This document shows positions 28,501-40,599 of a stretch of 64,000 nucleotides of DNA, in pieces. The notes beneath the pieces were generated by a model, which was not told where the DNA came from, ran no database searches, and was given only the letters and a program-made list of their open reading frames with translations. Both the position numbers and the translations under genes were made by a program. The stretch lies in assembly GCF_051014685.1 (NCBI RefSeq), contig NW_027478400.1:372001-436000 (forward strand), in the 5' to 3' direction. The first letter of the stretch is position 1. Every line of letters begins with the position of its first letter. The stretch is from Ptiloglossa arizonensis. Taxonomy: Eukaryota; Arthropoda; Insecta; Hymenoptera; Colletidae.

Positions 28501-31219
28501 TAATCCGTTCGCGAGATATGGGAGTTTGTAGTTAAGGAATGTTTGAGAAACTATCAAAATTTTTGCAAGTCTGATACTCGAAACCAATAACTACTATTGC
28601 CTAGGGCCAAAATACACATACCGTTGTAATCGGGCGAGCTTCTGCCTTCAGATGCAACAGGAATTTCTCGAGTACGTCAATCCGTTCGCGAGATATGGGA
28701 GTTTGAAGTCAAGGAATGGTTGAGAACCTATCAAAATTTTCGCAAGTCTGATACTCGTAACCAATAACTGCTATGGCCTAGGGCAAAAATACAAATACCA
28801 TTGTAATCGGGCGAGATTATGCTTTCAGATGCAACTGGAATTTCTCGAGTTGGTAATCCGTTCGCGAGATATGGGAGTTTGTAGTTAAGGAATGTTTGAG
28901 AAACTATCAAAATTTTTGCAAGTCTGATACTCGAAACCAATAACTACTATTGCCTAGGGCCAAAATACACATACCGTTGTAATCGGGCGAGCTTCTGCCT
29001 TCAGATGCAACAGGAATTTCTCGAGTACGTCAATCCGTTCGCGAGATATGGGAGTTTGAAGTCAAGGAATGGTTGAGAACCTATCAAAATTTTCGCAAGT
29101 CTGATACTCGTAACCAATAACTGCTATGGCCTAGGGCAAAAATACAAATACCATTGTAATCGGGCGAGATTATGCTTTCAGATGCAACTGGAATTTCTCG
29201 AGTTGGTAATCCGTTCGCGAGATATGGGAGTTTGTAGTTAAGGAATGGTTGAGAAATCATCAAAATTTTCGCAAGTCTGATACTCGAAACCAATAACTAC
29301 TATTGACTAGAGCAAAAGTACACATACCATTGTAATCGGGCGAGTTTCTGCTTTCAGATGCAACTGGAATTTCTCGAGTTCGTCAATCCGTTCGCGAGAT
29401 ATGGGAGTTTGAAGTTAAGTAATGGTTGAGAAACCATCAAAATTTTCGCTTGTCTGATACTCGAAACCAATAACTGCTATGGCCTAGGGCAAAAATACAC
29501 ATACCATTGTAATCGGGCGAGATTATGCTTTTAGATGCAACTGGAATTTCTCGAGTTGGTAATCCGTTCGCGAGATATGGGAGTTTGAAGTTAAGGAATG
29601 GTTGAGAAATCATCAAAATTTTCGCACGTCTGATACTCGAAACCAATAACTACTATTGCCTAGGGCAAAAATACTCATACCTTTGTAATCGGGCGAGTTT
29701 CTGCTTTCGGATGCAGCAGGAATTTCTCGAGTTCGTCAATCCGTTCGCGAGATATGGTAGTTTGAAGTTAAGTAATGGTTGAGAAACCAGCAAAATTTTC
29801 GCTTGTCTGATACTCGAAACCAATAACTGGAATGGCCTAGGGAAAAAGTACACACCCCATTGTAATCGGGCGAGTCTCTACTTTCAGATGCAGCAGGAAT
29901 TTCTCGAGTTCGTCAATCCGTTCGCGAGATATGGGAGTTTGAAGTTAAGGAATGGTTGAGATACCATCAAAATTTTCGCAAGTCTGATACTTGAAACCAA
30001 TAACTGCTATGGCCTAGGGCAAAAATACACATACCATTGTAATCGGGCGAGATTATGCTTTTAGATGCAACTGGAATTTCTCGAGTTGGTAATCCGTTCG
30101 CGAGATATGGGAGTTTGAAGTTAAGGATTGGTTGAGATACCATCAAAATTTTCGGAAGTCTGATACTCGAAACCAATAACTACTATTGCCTAGGTCAAAA
30201 ATACTCATACCGTTGTAATCGGGCGAGTTTCTGCTTTCGGATGCAGCAGGAATTTCTCGAGTTTGTCAATCCGTTCGCGCGATATGGGAGTTTGGAGTTA
30301 TGGAATGTTTGAGAAACTATCAAAATTTTAGTAAGTCTGATACTCGAAACCAATAACTGGAATGGCCTAGGGGAAAAGTACACATACCTTTGTAATCGGA
30401 CGAGTTTCTGCTTTCAGATGCAACTGGAATTTCTCTAGTTTGTCAATCCGTTCGCGAGATATGGGAGTTTGAAGTTAAGGAATGGTTGAGAAACCATCAA
30501 AATTTTCGCAAGTCTGATACTCGAAACGAATAACTACCAATGCCTAGGGCAAAAATACACATATCGTTGTAATCGGGCGAGTTTCTACTTTCAGATGCAA
30601 CAGGAATTTCTCGAGTTTGTCAATCCGTTCGCGAGATATGGGAGTTTGAAGTTATGGAATGGTTGAGAAGCCATCAAAATTTTCGCAAGTCTGATACTCG
30701 AAACCAATAACTACTATTGCCTAAGGCAAAAATACACATACCGTTGTAATCGGGCGATCTTCTAACTTCAGATGCAACAGGAATTTCTCGAGTTCGTCAA
30801 TCCGTTCGCGAGATATGGGAGTTTGAAGTTAAGGAATGGTTGAGAAGCCATCAAAATTTTCGCAAGTCTGATACTCGAAACCAATAACTACTATTGCCTA
30901 AGGCAAAAATACACATACCGTTGTAATCGGGCGATCTTCTACCTTCAGATGCAACAGGAATTTCTCGAGTTCGTCAATCCGTTCGCGAGATATGGGAGTT
31001 TGAAGTTATGGAATGGTTGAGAAGCCATCAAAATTTTTGCAAGTCTGATACTCGAAACCAATAACTACTATTGCCAAGGGCAAAAATATACATACCGTTG
31101 TAATCGATCGAGCTTCTGCTTTCAGATGCAACAGGAATTTCTCGAGTTCGTCAATCCGTTCGCGAGATATGGGACTCTGAAGTTAAGGAATGGTTGAGAA
31201 ACCATCAAAATTTTCGCAA
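22561..31219. repeat. HOR A, copy 2: 8,659 bp, 49 monomers
   Basis: Near-perfect copy of 13902-22560. Copy 1 is preceded by TTTTCGCTG and this copy by TTTTCGCAA. Past 31219 the sequence reads CTCGAAACC where copy 1 continues into CTCAAAACC, which marks the unit boundary. Monomers near 21.9-22.5 kb and 30.6-31.2 kb, at the unit's right end, are a distinct set (CTAAGGCAAAA, GGCGATCTTC, ATCGATCGAGC) that resembles the older array to the right. Confidence 0.93.
24965..29076. repeat. Nested 12-monomer repeat inside HOR A copy 2
   Basis: Same nested structure as 16306-20417, shifted by 8,659 bp: 24965-26956 matches 27085-29076 at 2,120 bp. Since both HOR copies carry it in identical form, the nested amplification predates duplication of the 49-monomer unit. 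Confidence 0.8.
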
Positions 31220-32395
31220 GTCTGATACTCGAAACCTATAACTGCTATGGCCTAGGGCAAAAATACACATACCTTTGTAATCGGGCGAGATTATGCTTTT
31301 AGATGCAACTGGAATTTATCGAGTTCGTAATCCGTTCGCGAGATATGGGAGTTTGAAGTTAAGGAATGGTTCAGAAGCCATCAAAATTTTTGCAAGTCTG
31401 ATACTCGAAACCAATAACTACTATTGCCTAGGGCAAAAATACACATACCGTTGTAATCGATCGAGCTTCTGCTTTCAGATGCAACTGGAATTTCTCTAGT
31501 TCGTCAATCCGTTCGCGAGATATGGGATTTTGAAGTTAAGGAATGGTTGAGAAACCATCAAAATTTTAGTAAGTCTGATACTCGAAACCAATAACTGGAA
31601 TGGCCTAGGGGAAAAGTACACATACCTTTGTAATCGGACGAGTTTCTGCTTTCAGATGCAACTTTAATTTCTCTATTTCGTCAATCCGTTCGCGAGATAT
31701 GGGAGTTTGAAGTTAAGGAATGGTTGAGAAACCATCAAAATTTTCGCAAGTCTGATACTCGAAACCAATAACTGGAATGGCCTAGGGGAAAAGTACACAT
31801 ACCATTGTAATCGGACGAGTTTCTGCTTTCAGATGCAACTGGAATTTCTCTAGTTTGTCAATCCGTTCGCGAGATATCGGAGTTTGAAGTTATGGAATGG
31901 TTGAGAAGCCATCAAAATTTTCGCAAGTCTGATACTCGAAACCAATAACTACTATTGCCTAAGGCAAAAATACACATACCGTTGTAATCGGGCGATCATC
32001 TACCTTCAGATGCAACAGGAATTTCTCGAGTTCGTCAATCCGTTCGCGAGATATGGGAGTTTGAAGTTAAGGAATGGTTGAGAAACCATCAAAATTTTCG
32101 CAAGTCTGATACTCGAAAACAATAACTGCTATGGCCTGGGGCAAAAATACACACACCTTTGTAATCGGGCGAGATTATGCTTTTAGATGCAACTGGAATT
32201 TCTCGAGTTCGTCAATCCGTTCGCGAGATATGGCAGTTTGAAGTTAAGGAATGGTTGAGAACCTATCAAAATTTTAGTAAGTCTGATACTCGAAACCGAT
32301 AACTGCTATGGCCTAGGGCAAAAGTACACTAACCATTGTAATAGGACGAGTTTCTGCTTTCAGATGCAACTGGAATTTCTCTAGTTCGTCAATCC

Positions 32396-32412
32396 GTTCG
32401 CGAGATATGGGA
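32396..32412 (+). other. CENP-B-box-like motif 1 (TTCG....A..TGGG)
   Basis: Monomer positions 177 to 16 read GTTCGCGAGATATGGGA. The essential CENP-B recognition positions are nTTCGnnnnAnnCGGGn, and this matches eight of nine, with T replacing the first C of CGGG. It is present in most monomers of the window. I found no copy restoring CGGG here. The match could be chance: roughly a few percent for one 177-bp monomer on both strands. Binding by any protein is unproven. Confidence 0.35.
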
Positions 32413-32427
32413 GTTTGAAGTTAAGGA

Positions 32428-32443
32428 ATGGTTGAGAAACCAT
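32428..32443 (+). other. 6-bp dyad with GAGA loop
   Basis: ATGGTT-GAGA-AACCAT is a perfect 6-bp inverted repeat around a four-base loop. As RNA the loop would be a GNRA tetraloop. It recurs in many monomers. Common variants AATCAT and AGCCAT keep G-U type pairing, and GAGG changes only the loop. ATCCAT and TACCAT variants break one pair. Dyad symmetry is known in several centromeric satellites. A role here is inference. Confidence 0.5.
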
Positions 32444-32444
32444 C

Positions 32445-32452
32445 AAAATTTT
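32445..32452. other. A4T4 tract (AAAATTTT), predicted DNA bend
   Basis: AAAATTTT is present in nearly every monomer immediately after the dyad. A4T4 is a classic intrinsically bent sequence, and recurrence every 176-177 bp could help phase nucleosomes. Some monomers read TAAATTTT (after CCATC) or AAATTTTT. Phasing is inferred. Confidence 0.5.
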
Positions 32453-32507
32453 CGCAAGTCTGATACTCGAAACCAATAACTACTATTGCCTAGGGCAAAA
32501 ATACACA

Positions 32508-32524
32508 TACCGTTGTAATCGGGC
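32508..32524 (+). other. CENP-B-box-like motif 2 (CGTTGTAATCGGG)
   Basis: Monomer positions 112-128 read TACCGTTGTAATCGGGC. Against the mammalian CENP-B box, 11 of 17 positions match, and 11 of 13 match across the CGTTG..AA.CGGG core. Of the nine essential positions, seven match. Some monomers carry TATCG in place of TACCG and reach eight of nine. Other monomers lose the motif through CCATTG, CCTTTG or AATGGGG variants, so box-like and box-less monomers are mixed within the repeats. Confidence 0.4.
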
Positions 32525-32871
32525 GACTTTCTGCTTTCAGATGCAGCAGGAATTTCTCGAGTTCGGCAATCCGTTCGCGAGATATGGGAGTTTGAAGTTA
32601 AGGAATGGTTGTGAAACCATCAAAATTTTCGCTGGTCAGATAGTCGAAAACAATAACTGGAATGGCCTAGGGGAAAAGTACACATAGCACTGTAATCGGG
32701 CGATCTTCTAACTTCAGATGCAACAGGAATTTCTCGAGTTCGTCAATCCGTTCGGGAGATATGGGAGTTTGAAGTTAAGGAATGGTTGAGAAACCATCAA
32801 AATTTTCGCAAGTCTGATACTCGAAACCAATAATTACTATTTTCTGGGGCAAAAATACACATACCGTTGTA

Positions 32872-33490
32872 ATGGGGCGAGTTTCTACTTTCAGATGCAA
32901 CAGGAATTTCTCGGGTTCGTCAATCCTTTCGCGAGATATGGGAGTATGAAGTTAAGGAATGGTTGAGAATCCATCTAAATTTTCGCAAGTCTGATACGCG
33001 AAACCAATAACTACAAAGGACTAGGCGAAAAATACACATACCTTTGTAATCGGGCGAGTTTCTACTTTCAGATGCAACAGGAATTTTTCGAGTTCGTCAA
33101 TCCGTTCGCGAGATATGAGAGTTTGAAGTTAAGGAATGGTTGAGAAACCATCACAATTTTCGCAATTCTGATACTCGAAACCAATAACTACAAAGGCCTA
33201 GGGGAAAAATACATATACCGTTGTAATCGGGCGAGTTTCTACTTTCAGATGCAAGAGGAATTTCTTGAGTTCGTCAATCCGTTCGCGAGACATGGGAGTT
33301 TGATATTAAGGAATGGTTGAGGAACCATCAAAATTTTCGCTGGTCTGATGCTCCAAACCAATAACTGGAATGGCCTAGGGGAAAAGTACACACCCCATTG
33401 TAATCGGGCGAGTTTCTACTTTCAGATGCAACAGGAATTTCTCGAGTTCGTCAATCCGTTCGCGAGATATGGGAGTTTGAAGTTAAGGAA
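32872..33490. repeat. Segmental duplication, offset 4,949 bp (28 monomers), copy 1
   Basis: Matches 37821-38439. Shared rare markers are GGGAGTATGAAG, GATACGCGAAACC, ACAAAGGACTAGGCGAAAA, CGCAATTCTG and GATGCTCCAAACC. A few substitutions separate the copies, including GGCGAG / GACGAG and GATATTAAGG / GATGTTAAGG. Confidence 0.75.
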
Positions 33491-35221
33491 TGGTTGAGAA
33501 ACCATCAAAATTTTCGCAAATCTGATAGTTGACACCAATAACTACAATGGCCTAGGGGAAAAATACATATACCGTTGTGATCGGGCGTGTTTCTACTTTC
33601 AGATGCAAGAGGAATTTCTTGAGTTCGTCAAGCCGTTCGCGAGATATGGGAGTTTGAAGTTACGGAATGGTTGAGAAACCATCAAAATTTTCGCAAGTCT
33701 GATACTCGAAACAAATAACTACAATTGCCTAGGGCAAAAATACACATACGGTTGTAATCGGGCGAGTTTCTGCTTTCAGATGCAACAGGAATTTCTCGAG
33801 TTCGTCAATCCGTTCGCGAGATATGGGAGTTTGAAGTTAAGGAATGATTGAGAAACCATCAAAATTTTCGCAAGTCTGATACTCGAAACCAATAACTACT
33901 ATTGCCTAGGGCGAAAATACACATACCGTTGTAATCCGGCGAGCTTCTACCTTCAGATGCAGCAGGAATTTCTAGAGTTCGTCAATCCGTCCGCGAGATA
34001 TGGGAGTTTGAAGTTAAGGAATGGTTGAGAAACAATCAAAATTTTCGCATGTCTGATACTCGAAACCAATAAGTACTATTGCCTGGGGGAAAAATACATA
34101 TACCGTTGTAATCGGGCGAGTTTCTACTTTCAGATGCAAGAGGAATTTCTTGAGTTCGTCAATCCGTTCGCGAGATATGGGAGTTTGAATTTAAGGAATG
34201 ATTGAGGAACCATCAAAATTTTCGCCGGTCTGATGCTTGAAACCAATAACTGGAATGGCCTAGGAGAAAAGTACACACCCCATTGTAATCGGGCGAGTTT
34301 CTACTTTCAGATGCAACAGGAATTTCTCGAGTTCGTCAATCCGTTCGCGAGATATGGGAGTTTGAAGTTAAGGAATGGTTGAGAAACCATCAAAATTTTC
34401 GCAAGTCTGATACTCGAAACCAATAACTGCTATGGCCTAGGGCAAAAATACAAATACCATTGTAATCGGGCGAGATTATGCTTTCAGATGCAACTGGAGT
34501 TTCTCGAGTTGGTAATCCATTCGCGAGATATGGGAGTTTGAAGTTAAGGAATGGTTGAGAAATCATCAAAATTTTCGCACGTCTGATACTCGAAACAGAT
34601 AACTACTATTGCCGAGGGGAAAAATACACATACGGTTGTAATCGGGCGAGTTTCTACTTTCAGATGCAAGAGGAGTTTCTCGAGTTCGTCAATCCGTTCG
34701 CGTGATATGGGAGTTTGAAGTTACGGAATGGTTGAGAAACCATCAAATGTTTCGCAAATCTGATACTCGAAACCGATAACTACTACTGCCTAGAGCAAAA
34801 ATACACATACCGTTGTAATCGGGCGAGCTTCTACCTTCAGATGCAGCAGGAATTTCTAGAGTTCGTCAATCCGTCCGCGAGATATGGGAGTTTGAAGTTA
34901 AGGAATGGTTGAGAAACAATCAAAATTTTCGCATGTCTGATACTCGAAACCAATAACTTCTATTGGCTACGGAAAATACACATACCGTTGTATTCGGGCG
35001 AGTTTCTACTTTCAGATGCAACAGGAATTTCTCGAGTTCGTCAATCCGTTCCCGAGATATGGGAGTTTGAAGTTAAGGAATGGTTGAGAAACCGTCAAAA
35101 TTTTCGCAAGTCTGATACTCGAAACCAATAACTACAATTGCCTAGGGCAAAAATACACATACCGTTGTAATCGGACGAGTTTCTGCTTTCAGATGCAGCA
35201 GGAATTTCTCGAGTTCGGCAA

Positions 35222-36127
35222 TCCGTTCGCGAGATATGGGAGTTTGAAGTTAAGGAATGGTTGAGAAACCATCAAAATTTTCGCAAGTCTGATACTCGAA
35301 ACCAATAACTGGAATGGCCTAGGGGAAAAGTACACATACCATTGTAATCGGATGGGTTTCTGCTTTCAGATGCAACTGGAATTTCGCTAGTTCGTCAATC
35401 CGTTCGCGAGATATGGGAGTTTGAAGTTAAGGAATGGTTGAGAAACCATCAAAATTTTCGCAAGTCTGATACTCGAAACCAATAACTGCTATGGCCTAGG
35501 GCAAAAATACAATTACCATTGTAATCGGGCGAGATTATGCTTTCAGATGCAACTGGAGTTTCTCGAGTTGGTAATCCATTCGCGAGATATGGAAGTTTGA
35601 AGTTAAGGAATGGTTGAGAAATCATCAAAATTTTCGCACGTCTGATACTCGAAACAGATAACTACTATTGCCGAGGGGAAAAATACACATACGGTTGTAA
35701 TCGGGCGAGTTTCTACTTTCAGATGCAAGAGGAGTTTCTCGAACTCGTCAATCCGTTCGCGATATATGGGAGTTTGAAGTTACGGAATGGTTGAGAAACC
35801 ATCAAAATTTTCGCAAGTCTGATACTCGAAACCAATAACTACTATTGCCTAGGGCAAAAATACACATACCGTTGTAATCGGGCGATCTTCTACCATCAGA
35901 TGCAACAGGAATTTCTCGAGTTCGTCAATCCGTTCGCGAGATATGGGAGTTCGAAGTTAAGGAATGGTTGAGGAACCATCCAAATTTTCGCAAGTCTCAT
36001 ACTCGAAACCAATAACTGGAATGGCCTAGGGGAAAAGTACACACAGCATTGTAATGGGGCGAGTTTCTACTTTCAGATGCAACAGGAATTTCTCGGGTTC
36101 GTCAATCCTTTCGCGAGATATGGGAGT
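35222..36127. repeat. Segmental duplication, offset 1,767 bp (10 monomers), copy 1
   Basis: Matches 36989-37894 almost exactly. Markers include AATCGGATGGGTTTCTGC, TTTCGCTAGTTCG, TACAATTACC, GAAACAGATAACT and CTCGAACTCGTC. About five monomers are shared. The intervening five differ. Confidence 0.8.
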
Positions 36128-36988
36128 TTGAAGTTAAGGAATGGTTGAGAATCCATCTAAATTTTCGCAAGTCTGATACTCGAACCGATAACTACTATTG
36201 CCTAGGGCAAAAATACACATACCGTTGTATTCGGGCGAGTTTCTACTTTCAGATGTAACAGGAATTTCTCGAGTTCGTCAATCCGTTCGCGTGATATGGC
36301 AGTTTGAAGTTAAGGAATGGTTGAGAAACCGTCAAAATTTTCGCAAGTCTGATACTCGAAACCAATAACTACAATTGCCTAGGGCAAAAATACACATACC
36401 GTTGTAATCGGACGAGTTTCTGCTTCAGATGCAACTGGAATTTCTCTATTTCGTCAATCCGTTCGCGAGATATGGGAGTTTGAAGTTAAGGAATGGTTGA
36501 GAAACCATCAAAATTTTCGCAAGTCTGATACTCGAAACCAATAACTACTATTGCCTAGGGCAAAAATGCACATACCGTTGTAATCGGGCGACTTTCTGCT
36601 TTCAGATGCAGCAGGAATTTCTCGAGTTCGGTAATCCGTTCGCGAGATATGGGAGTTTGAAGTTAAGGAATGGTTGAGAAGCCGTCAAAATTTTCGCAAG
36701 TCTGATACTCGAAACCGATAACTACAATTGCCTAGGGCAAAAATACACATAGCGTTGTAATCGGACGAGTTTCTGCTTTCAAATGCAACTGGAATTTCTC
36801 TATTTCGTCAATCCGTTCGCGAGATATGGGAGTTTGAAGTTAAGGAATGGTTGAGAAACCATCAAAATTTTCGTAAGTCTGATACTAGAAACCAATAACT
36901 ACTATTTCCTGGGGCAAAAATACACATAACGTTGTAATTGGGCGAGTTTCTGCTTTCACATGCAGCAGGAATTTCTCGAGTTCGTCAA

Positions 36989-37894
36989 TCCGTTCGCGAG
37001 ATATGGGAGTTTGAAGTTAAGGAATGGTTGAGAAACCATCAAAATTTTCGCAAGTCTGATACTCGAAACCAATAACTGGAATGGCCTAGGGGAAAAGTAC
37101 ACATACCATTGTAATCGGATGGGTTTCTGCTTTCAGATGCAACTGGAATTTCGCTAGTTCGTCAATCCGTTCGCGAGATATGGGAGTTTGAAGTTAAGGA
37201 ATGGTTGAGAAACCATCAAAATTTTCGCAAGTCTGATACTCGAAACCAATAACTGCTATGGCCTAGGGCAAAAATACAATTACCATTGTAATCGGGCGAG
37301 ATTATGCTTTCAGATGCAACTGGAGTTTCTCGAGTTGGTAATCCATTCGCGAGATATGGAAGTTTGAAGTTAAGGAATGGTTGAGAAATCATCAAAATTT
37401 TCGCACGTCTGATACTCGAAACAGATAACTACTATTGCCGAGGGGAAAAATACACATACGGTTGTAATCGGGCGAGTTTCTACTTTCAGATGCAAGAGGA
37501 GTTTCTCGAACTCGTCAATCCGTTCGCGATATATGGGAGTTTGAAGTTACGGAATGGTTGAGAAACCATCAAAATTTTCGCAAGTCTGATACTCGAAACC
37601 AATAACTACTATTGCCTAGGGCAAAAATACACATACCGTTGTAATCGGGCGATCTTCTACCATCAGATGCAACAGGAATTTCTCGAGTTCGTCAATCCGT
37701 TCGCGAGATATGGGAGTTCGAAGTTAAGGAATGGTTGAGGAACCATCCAAATTTTCGCAAGTCTCATACTCGAAACCAATAACTGGAATGGCCTAGGGGA
37801 AAAGTACACACAGCATTGTAATGGGGCGAGTTTCTACTTTCAGATGCAACAGGAATTTCTCGGGTTCGTCAATCCTTTCGCGAGATATGGGAGT
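36989..37894. repeat. Segmental duplication, offset 1,767 bp (10 monomers), copy 2
   Basis: Partner of 35222-36127. The match ends at GGGAGTTTG in copy 1 against GGGAGTATG here. From that point this copy follows the 32.9 kb segment instead. Confidence 0.8.
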
Positions 37895-38439
37895 ATGAAG
37901 TTAAGGAATGGTTGAGAATCCATCTAAATTTTCGCAAGTCTGATACGCGAAACCAATAACTACAAAGGACTAGGCGAAAAATACACATACCTTTGTAATC
38001 GGACGAGTTTCTACTTTCAGATGCAACAGGAATTTTTCGAGTTCGTCAATCCGTTCGCGAGATATGTGAGTTTGAAGTTAAGGAATGGTTGAGAAACCAT
38101 CACAATTTTCGCAATTCTGATACTCGAAACCAATAACTACAATGGCCTAGGGGAAAAATACATATACCGTTGTAATCGGGCGAGTTTCTACTTTCAGATG
38201 CAAGAGGAATTTCTTGAGTTCATCAATCCGTTCGCGAGATATGGGAGTTTGATGTTAAGGAATGGTTGAGGAACCATCAAAATTTTCGCTGGTCTGATGC
38301 TCCAAACCAATAACTGGAACGGCCTAGGGGAAAAGTACACACCCCATTGTAATCGGGCGAGTTTCTACTTTCAGATGCAACAGGAATTTCTCGAGTTCGT
38401 CAATCCGTTCGCGAGATATGGGAGTTTGAAGTTAAGGAA
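37821..38439. repeat. Segmental duplication, offset 4,949 bp (28 monomers), copy 2
   Basis: Partner of 32872-33490. Its left end abuts the second copy of the 1,767-bp duplication, at about 37894. The GGGAGTATGAAG marker sits exactly where the two duplications switch, so this stretch is a recombinant of two older segments. Confidence 0.7.
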
Positions 38440-40599
38440 TGGTTGAGGAACCATCCAAATTTTCGCAAGACTCATACTCGAAACCAATAACTGGAATGGC
38501 CTAGGGGAAAAGTACACACAGCATTGTAATGGGGCGAGTTTCTACTTTCAGATGCAACAGGAATTTCTCGGGTTCGTCAATCCTTTCGCGAGATATGGGA
38601 GTTTGAAGTTAAGGAATGGTTGAGAATCCATCTAAATTTTCGCAAGTCTGATACTCGAATCCAATAACTACAATGACCTAGGGGAAAGATACACATACCG
38701 TTGTAATCGGGCGAGTTTCTACTTTCTGGTGCAACAGGAATTTCTCGAGTTCGTCAATCCGTTCGCGAGATATGAGAGTTTGAAGTTAAGGAATGGTTGA
38801 GAAATCATCAAAATTTTTGCAAGTCTGATACTCGAAACCAATAACTACTATTGCCTAGGGCAAAAATACACATACCGTTGTAATCGGGCGATCTTCTACC
38901 ATCAGATGCAACAGGAATTTCTCGAGTTCGTCAATCCGTTCGCGAGATATGGGAGTTTGAAGTTAAGGAATGGTTGAGAAACCATCACAATTTTCGCAAT
39001 TCTGATACTCGAAACCAATAACTACAAAGGCCTAGGGGAAAAATACACATACCTTTGCTATCGGGCGAGCTTCTACTTTCAGATGCAAAAGGAATTTCTC
39101 GAGTTCGTCAATCCGTTCGCGAGATATGGGAGTTTGAAGTTAAGGAATGGTTGAGGAACCATCAAAATTTTCGCAAGTCTGATTCTCGAAAACAATAAGT
39201 ACTATTGCCGAGGGGAAAAATACGTATACCGTTGTAATCGGGCGAGTTTCTACTTTCAGATGCAAGAGGAACTTCTCGAGTTCGTCAATCCGATCGCGAG
39301 ATATGGGAGCTTGAAGTTACGGAATGGTTGAGAAACCATCAAAATTTTCGCAAATCTGATAGTTGACACTAATAACTGCTATGGCCTAGGGCAAAAATAC
39401 ACATACCGTTGTAATCGGAAGAGATTATGCTTTCAGATGCAACTGGAATTTCTCGAGTTGGTAATCCGTTCGCGAGATATGGGAGTTTGAAATTAAGGAG
39501 TGGTTGAGAAGTCACCAAAATTTTTGCAAGTCTGATACTCGAAACCTATAACTACTATAGCCTAGGACAGAAATACACATACCGTTGTAATCGGGCGATT
39601 TTCTACCATCAGATGCAACAGGAATTTCTCGAGATCGTCAATCCGTGCGCGAGATATGGGAGTTTGAAGTTAAGGAATGGTTGAGGAACCATCAAAATTT
39701 TCGCAAGTCTCATACCCGAAACCAATAACTGGAATGGCCTAGGGGAAAAGTACACACAGCATTGTAATGGGGCGAATTTCTACTTTCAGATGCAGCAGGA
39801 ATTTCTCGGGTTCGTCAATCCGTTCGCGAGATGTGTGAGTTTGAACTTAAGAAATGGTTGAGAATCCATCAAAATTTTCGCAAGTATGATACGCGAAACC
39901 AATAACTACAAAGGACTAGGGGAAAAATACACATACCTTTGTAATCGGGCGAGTTTCTACTTTCAGATGCAACAGGAATTTCTCGAGTTCGTCAATCCGT
40001 TCGCGAGATATGAGAGTTTGAAGTTAAGGAATGGTTGAGAAACCATCACAATTTTCGAAATTCTGATACTCGAAACCAATAACTACAAAGGCCTATGGGA
40101 AAAATACACATACCTTTGCCATCGGGCGAGCTTCTACTTTCAGATGCAAAAGGAATTTCTCGAGTTCGTCAATCCGTTCGCGAGATATGGGAGTTTGAAG
40201 TTAAGGAATGGTTGAGGAACCATCAAAATTTTCGCAAGTCTGATACTCGAAACCAATAAGTACTATTGCCGAGGGGAAAAATACATATACCGTTGTAATC
40301 GGGCGATTTTCTACCATCAGATGCAACATGAATTTCTAGAGATCGTCAATCCGTTCGCGAGATATGGGAGTTTGAAGTTAAGGAATGGTTGTGGAACCAT
40401 CAAAATTTTCGCAAGTCTCATACCCGAAACCAATAACTGGAATGGCCTAGGGGAAAAGTACACACAGCATTGTAATAGGGCGAATTTCTACTTTCAGATG
40501 CAGCAGGAATTTCTCGGGTTCGTCAATCCGTTCGCGAGATATGGGAGTTTGAAGTTAAGGAATGGTTGAGGAACCATCAAAATTTCGCAAGTCTGATAC

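Larger units (their letters stand above)
32397..32573 (+). repeat. Representative 177-bp monomer (near consensus)
   Basis: This copy is close to the consensus and serves as a coordinate key, with monomer position 1 at the T of TTCGCGAG. NruI TCGCGA lies at 2-7, the ATGGTT/AACCAT dyad at 32-47, AAAATTTT at 49-56, AvrII CCTAGG at 93-98, an A5 run at 101-105, a CENP-B-box-like 17-mer at 112-128 and XhoI CTCGAG at 160-165. The hand count for the consensus is 34 C and 38 G (about 41% G+C) and ten CpGs. The most variable stretches are 57-62 (GCAAGT, GCTGGT, GCTTGT), 87-100 (between AATAACT and the A-run) and 166-173 (TTCGTCAA, TTGGTAA). These define the monomer subtypes. Confidence 0.9.

Noticed and set aside
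32396..32573. Calling the box-like motifs functional CENP-B sites
   Set aside because: Neither motif matches all nine essential positions, the host is unknown, and chance matches of this quality are plausible. Kept as a hypothesis only.
40321..40569. Plus-strand reading frames of 61-87 codons (peptides containing NPFARYGSLKLRNG)
   Set aside because: Also a translation of the satellite in one frame. A 177-bp monomer is 59 codons, so a stop-free monomer yields a repetitive peptide automatically. Stops appear at ordinary point variants, with no sign of coding constraint.
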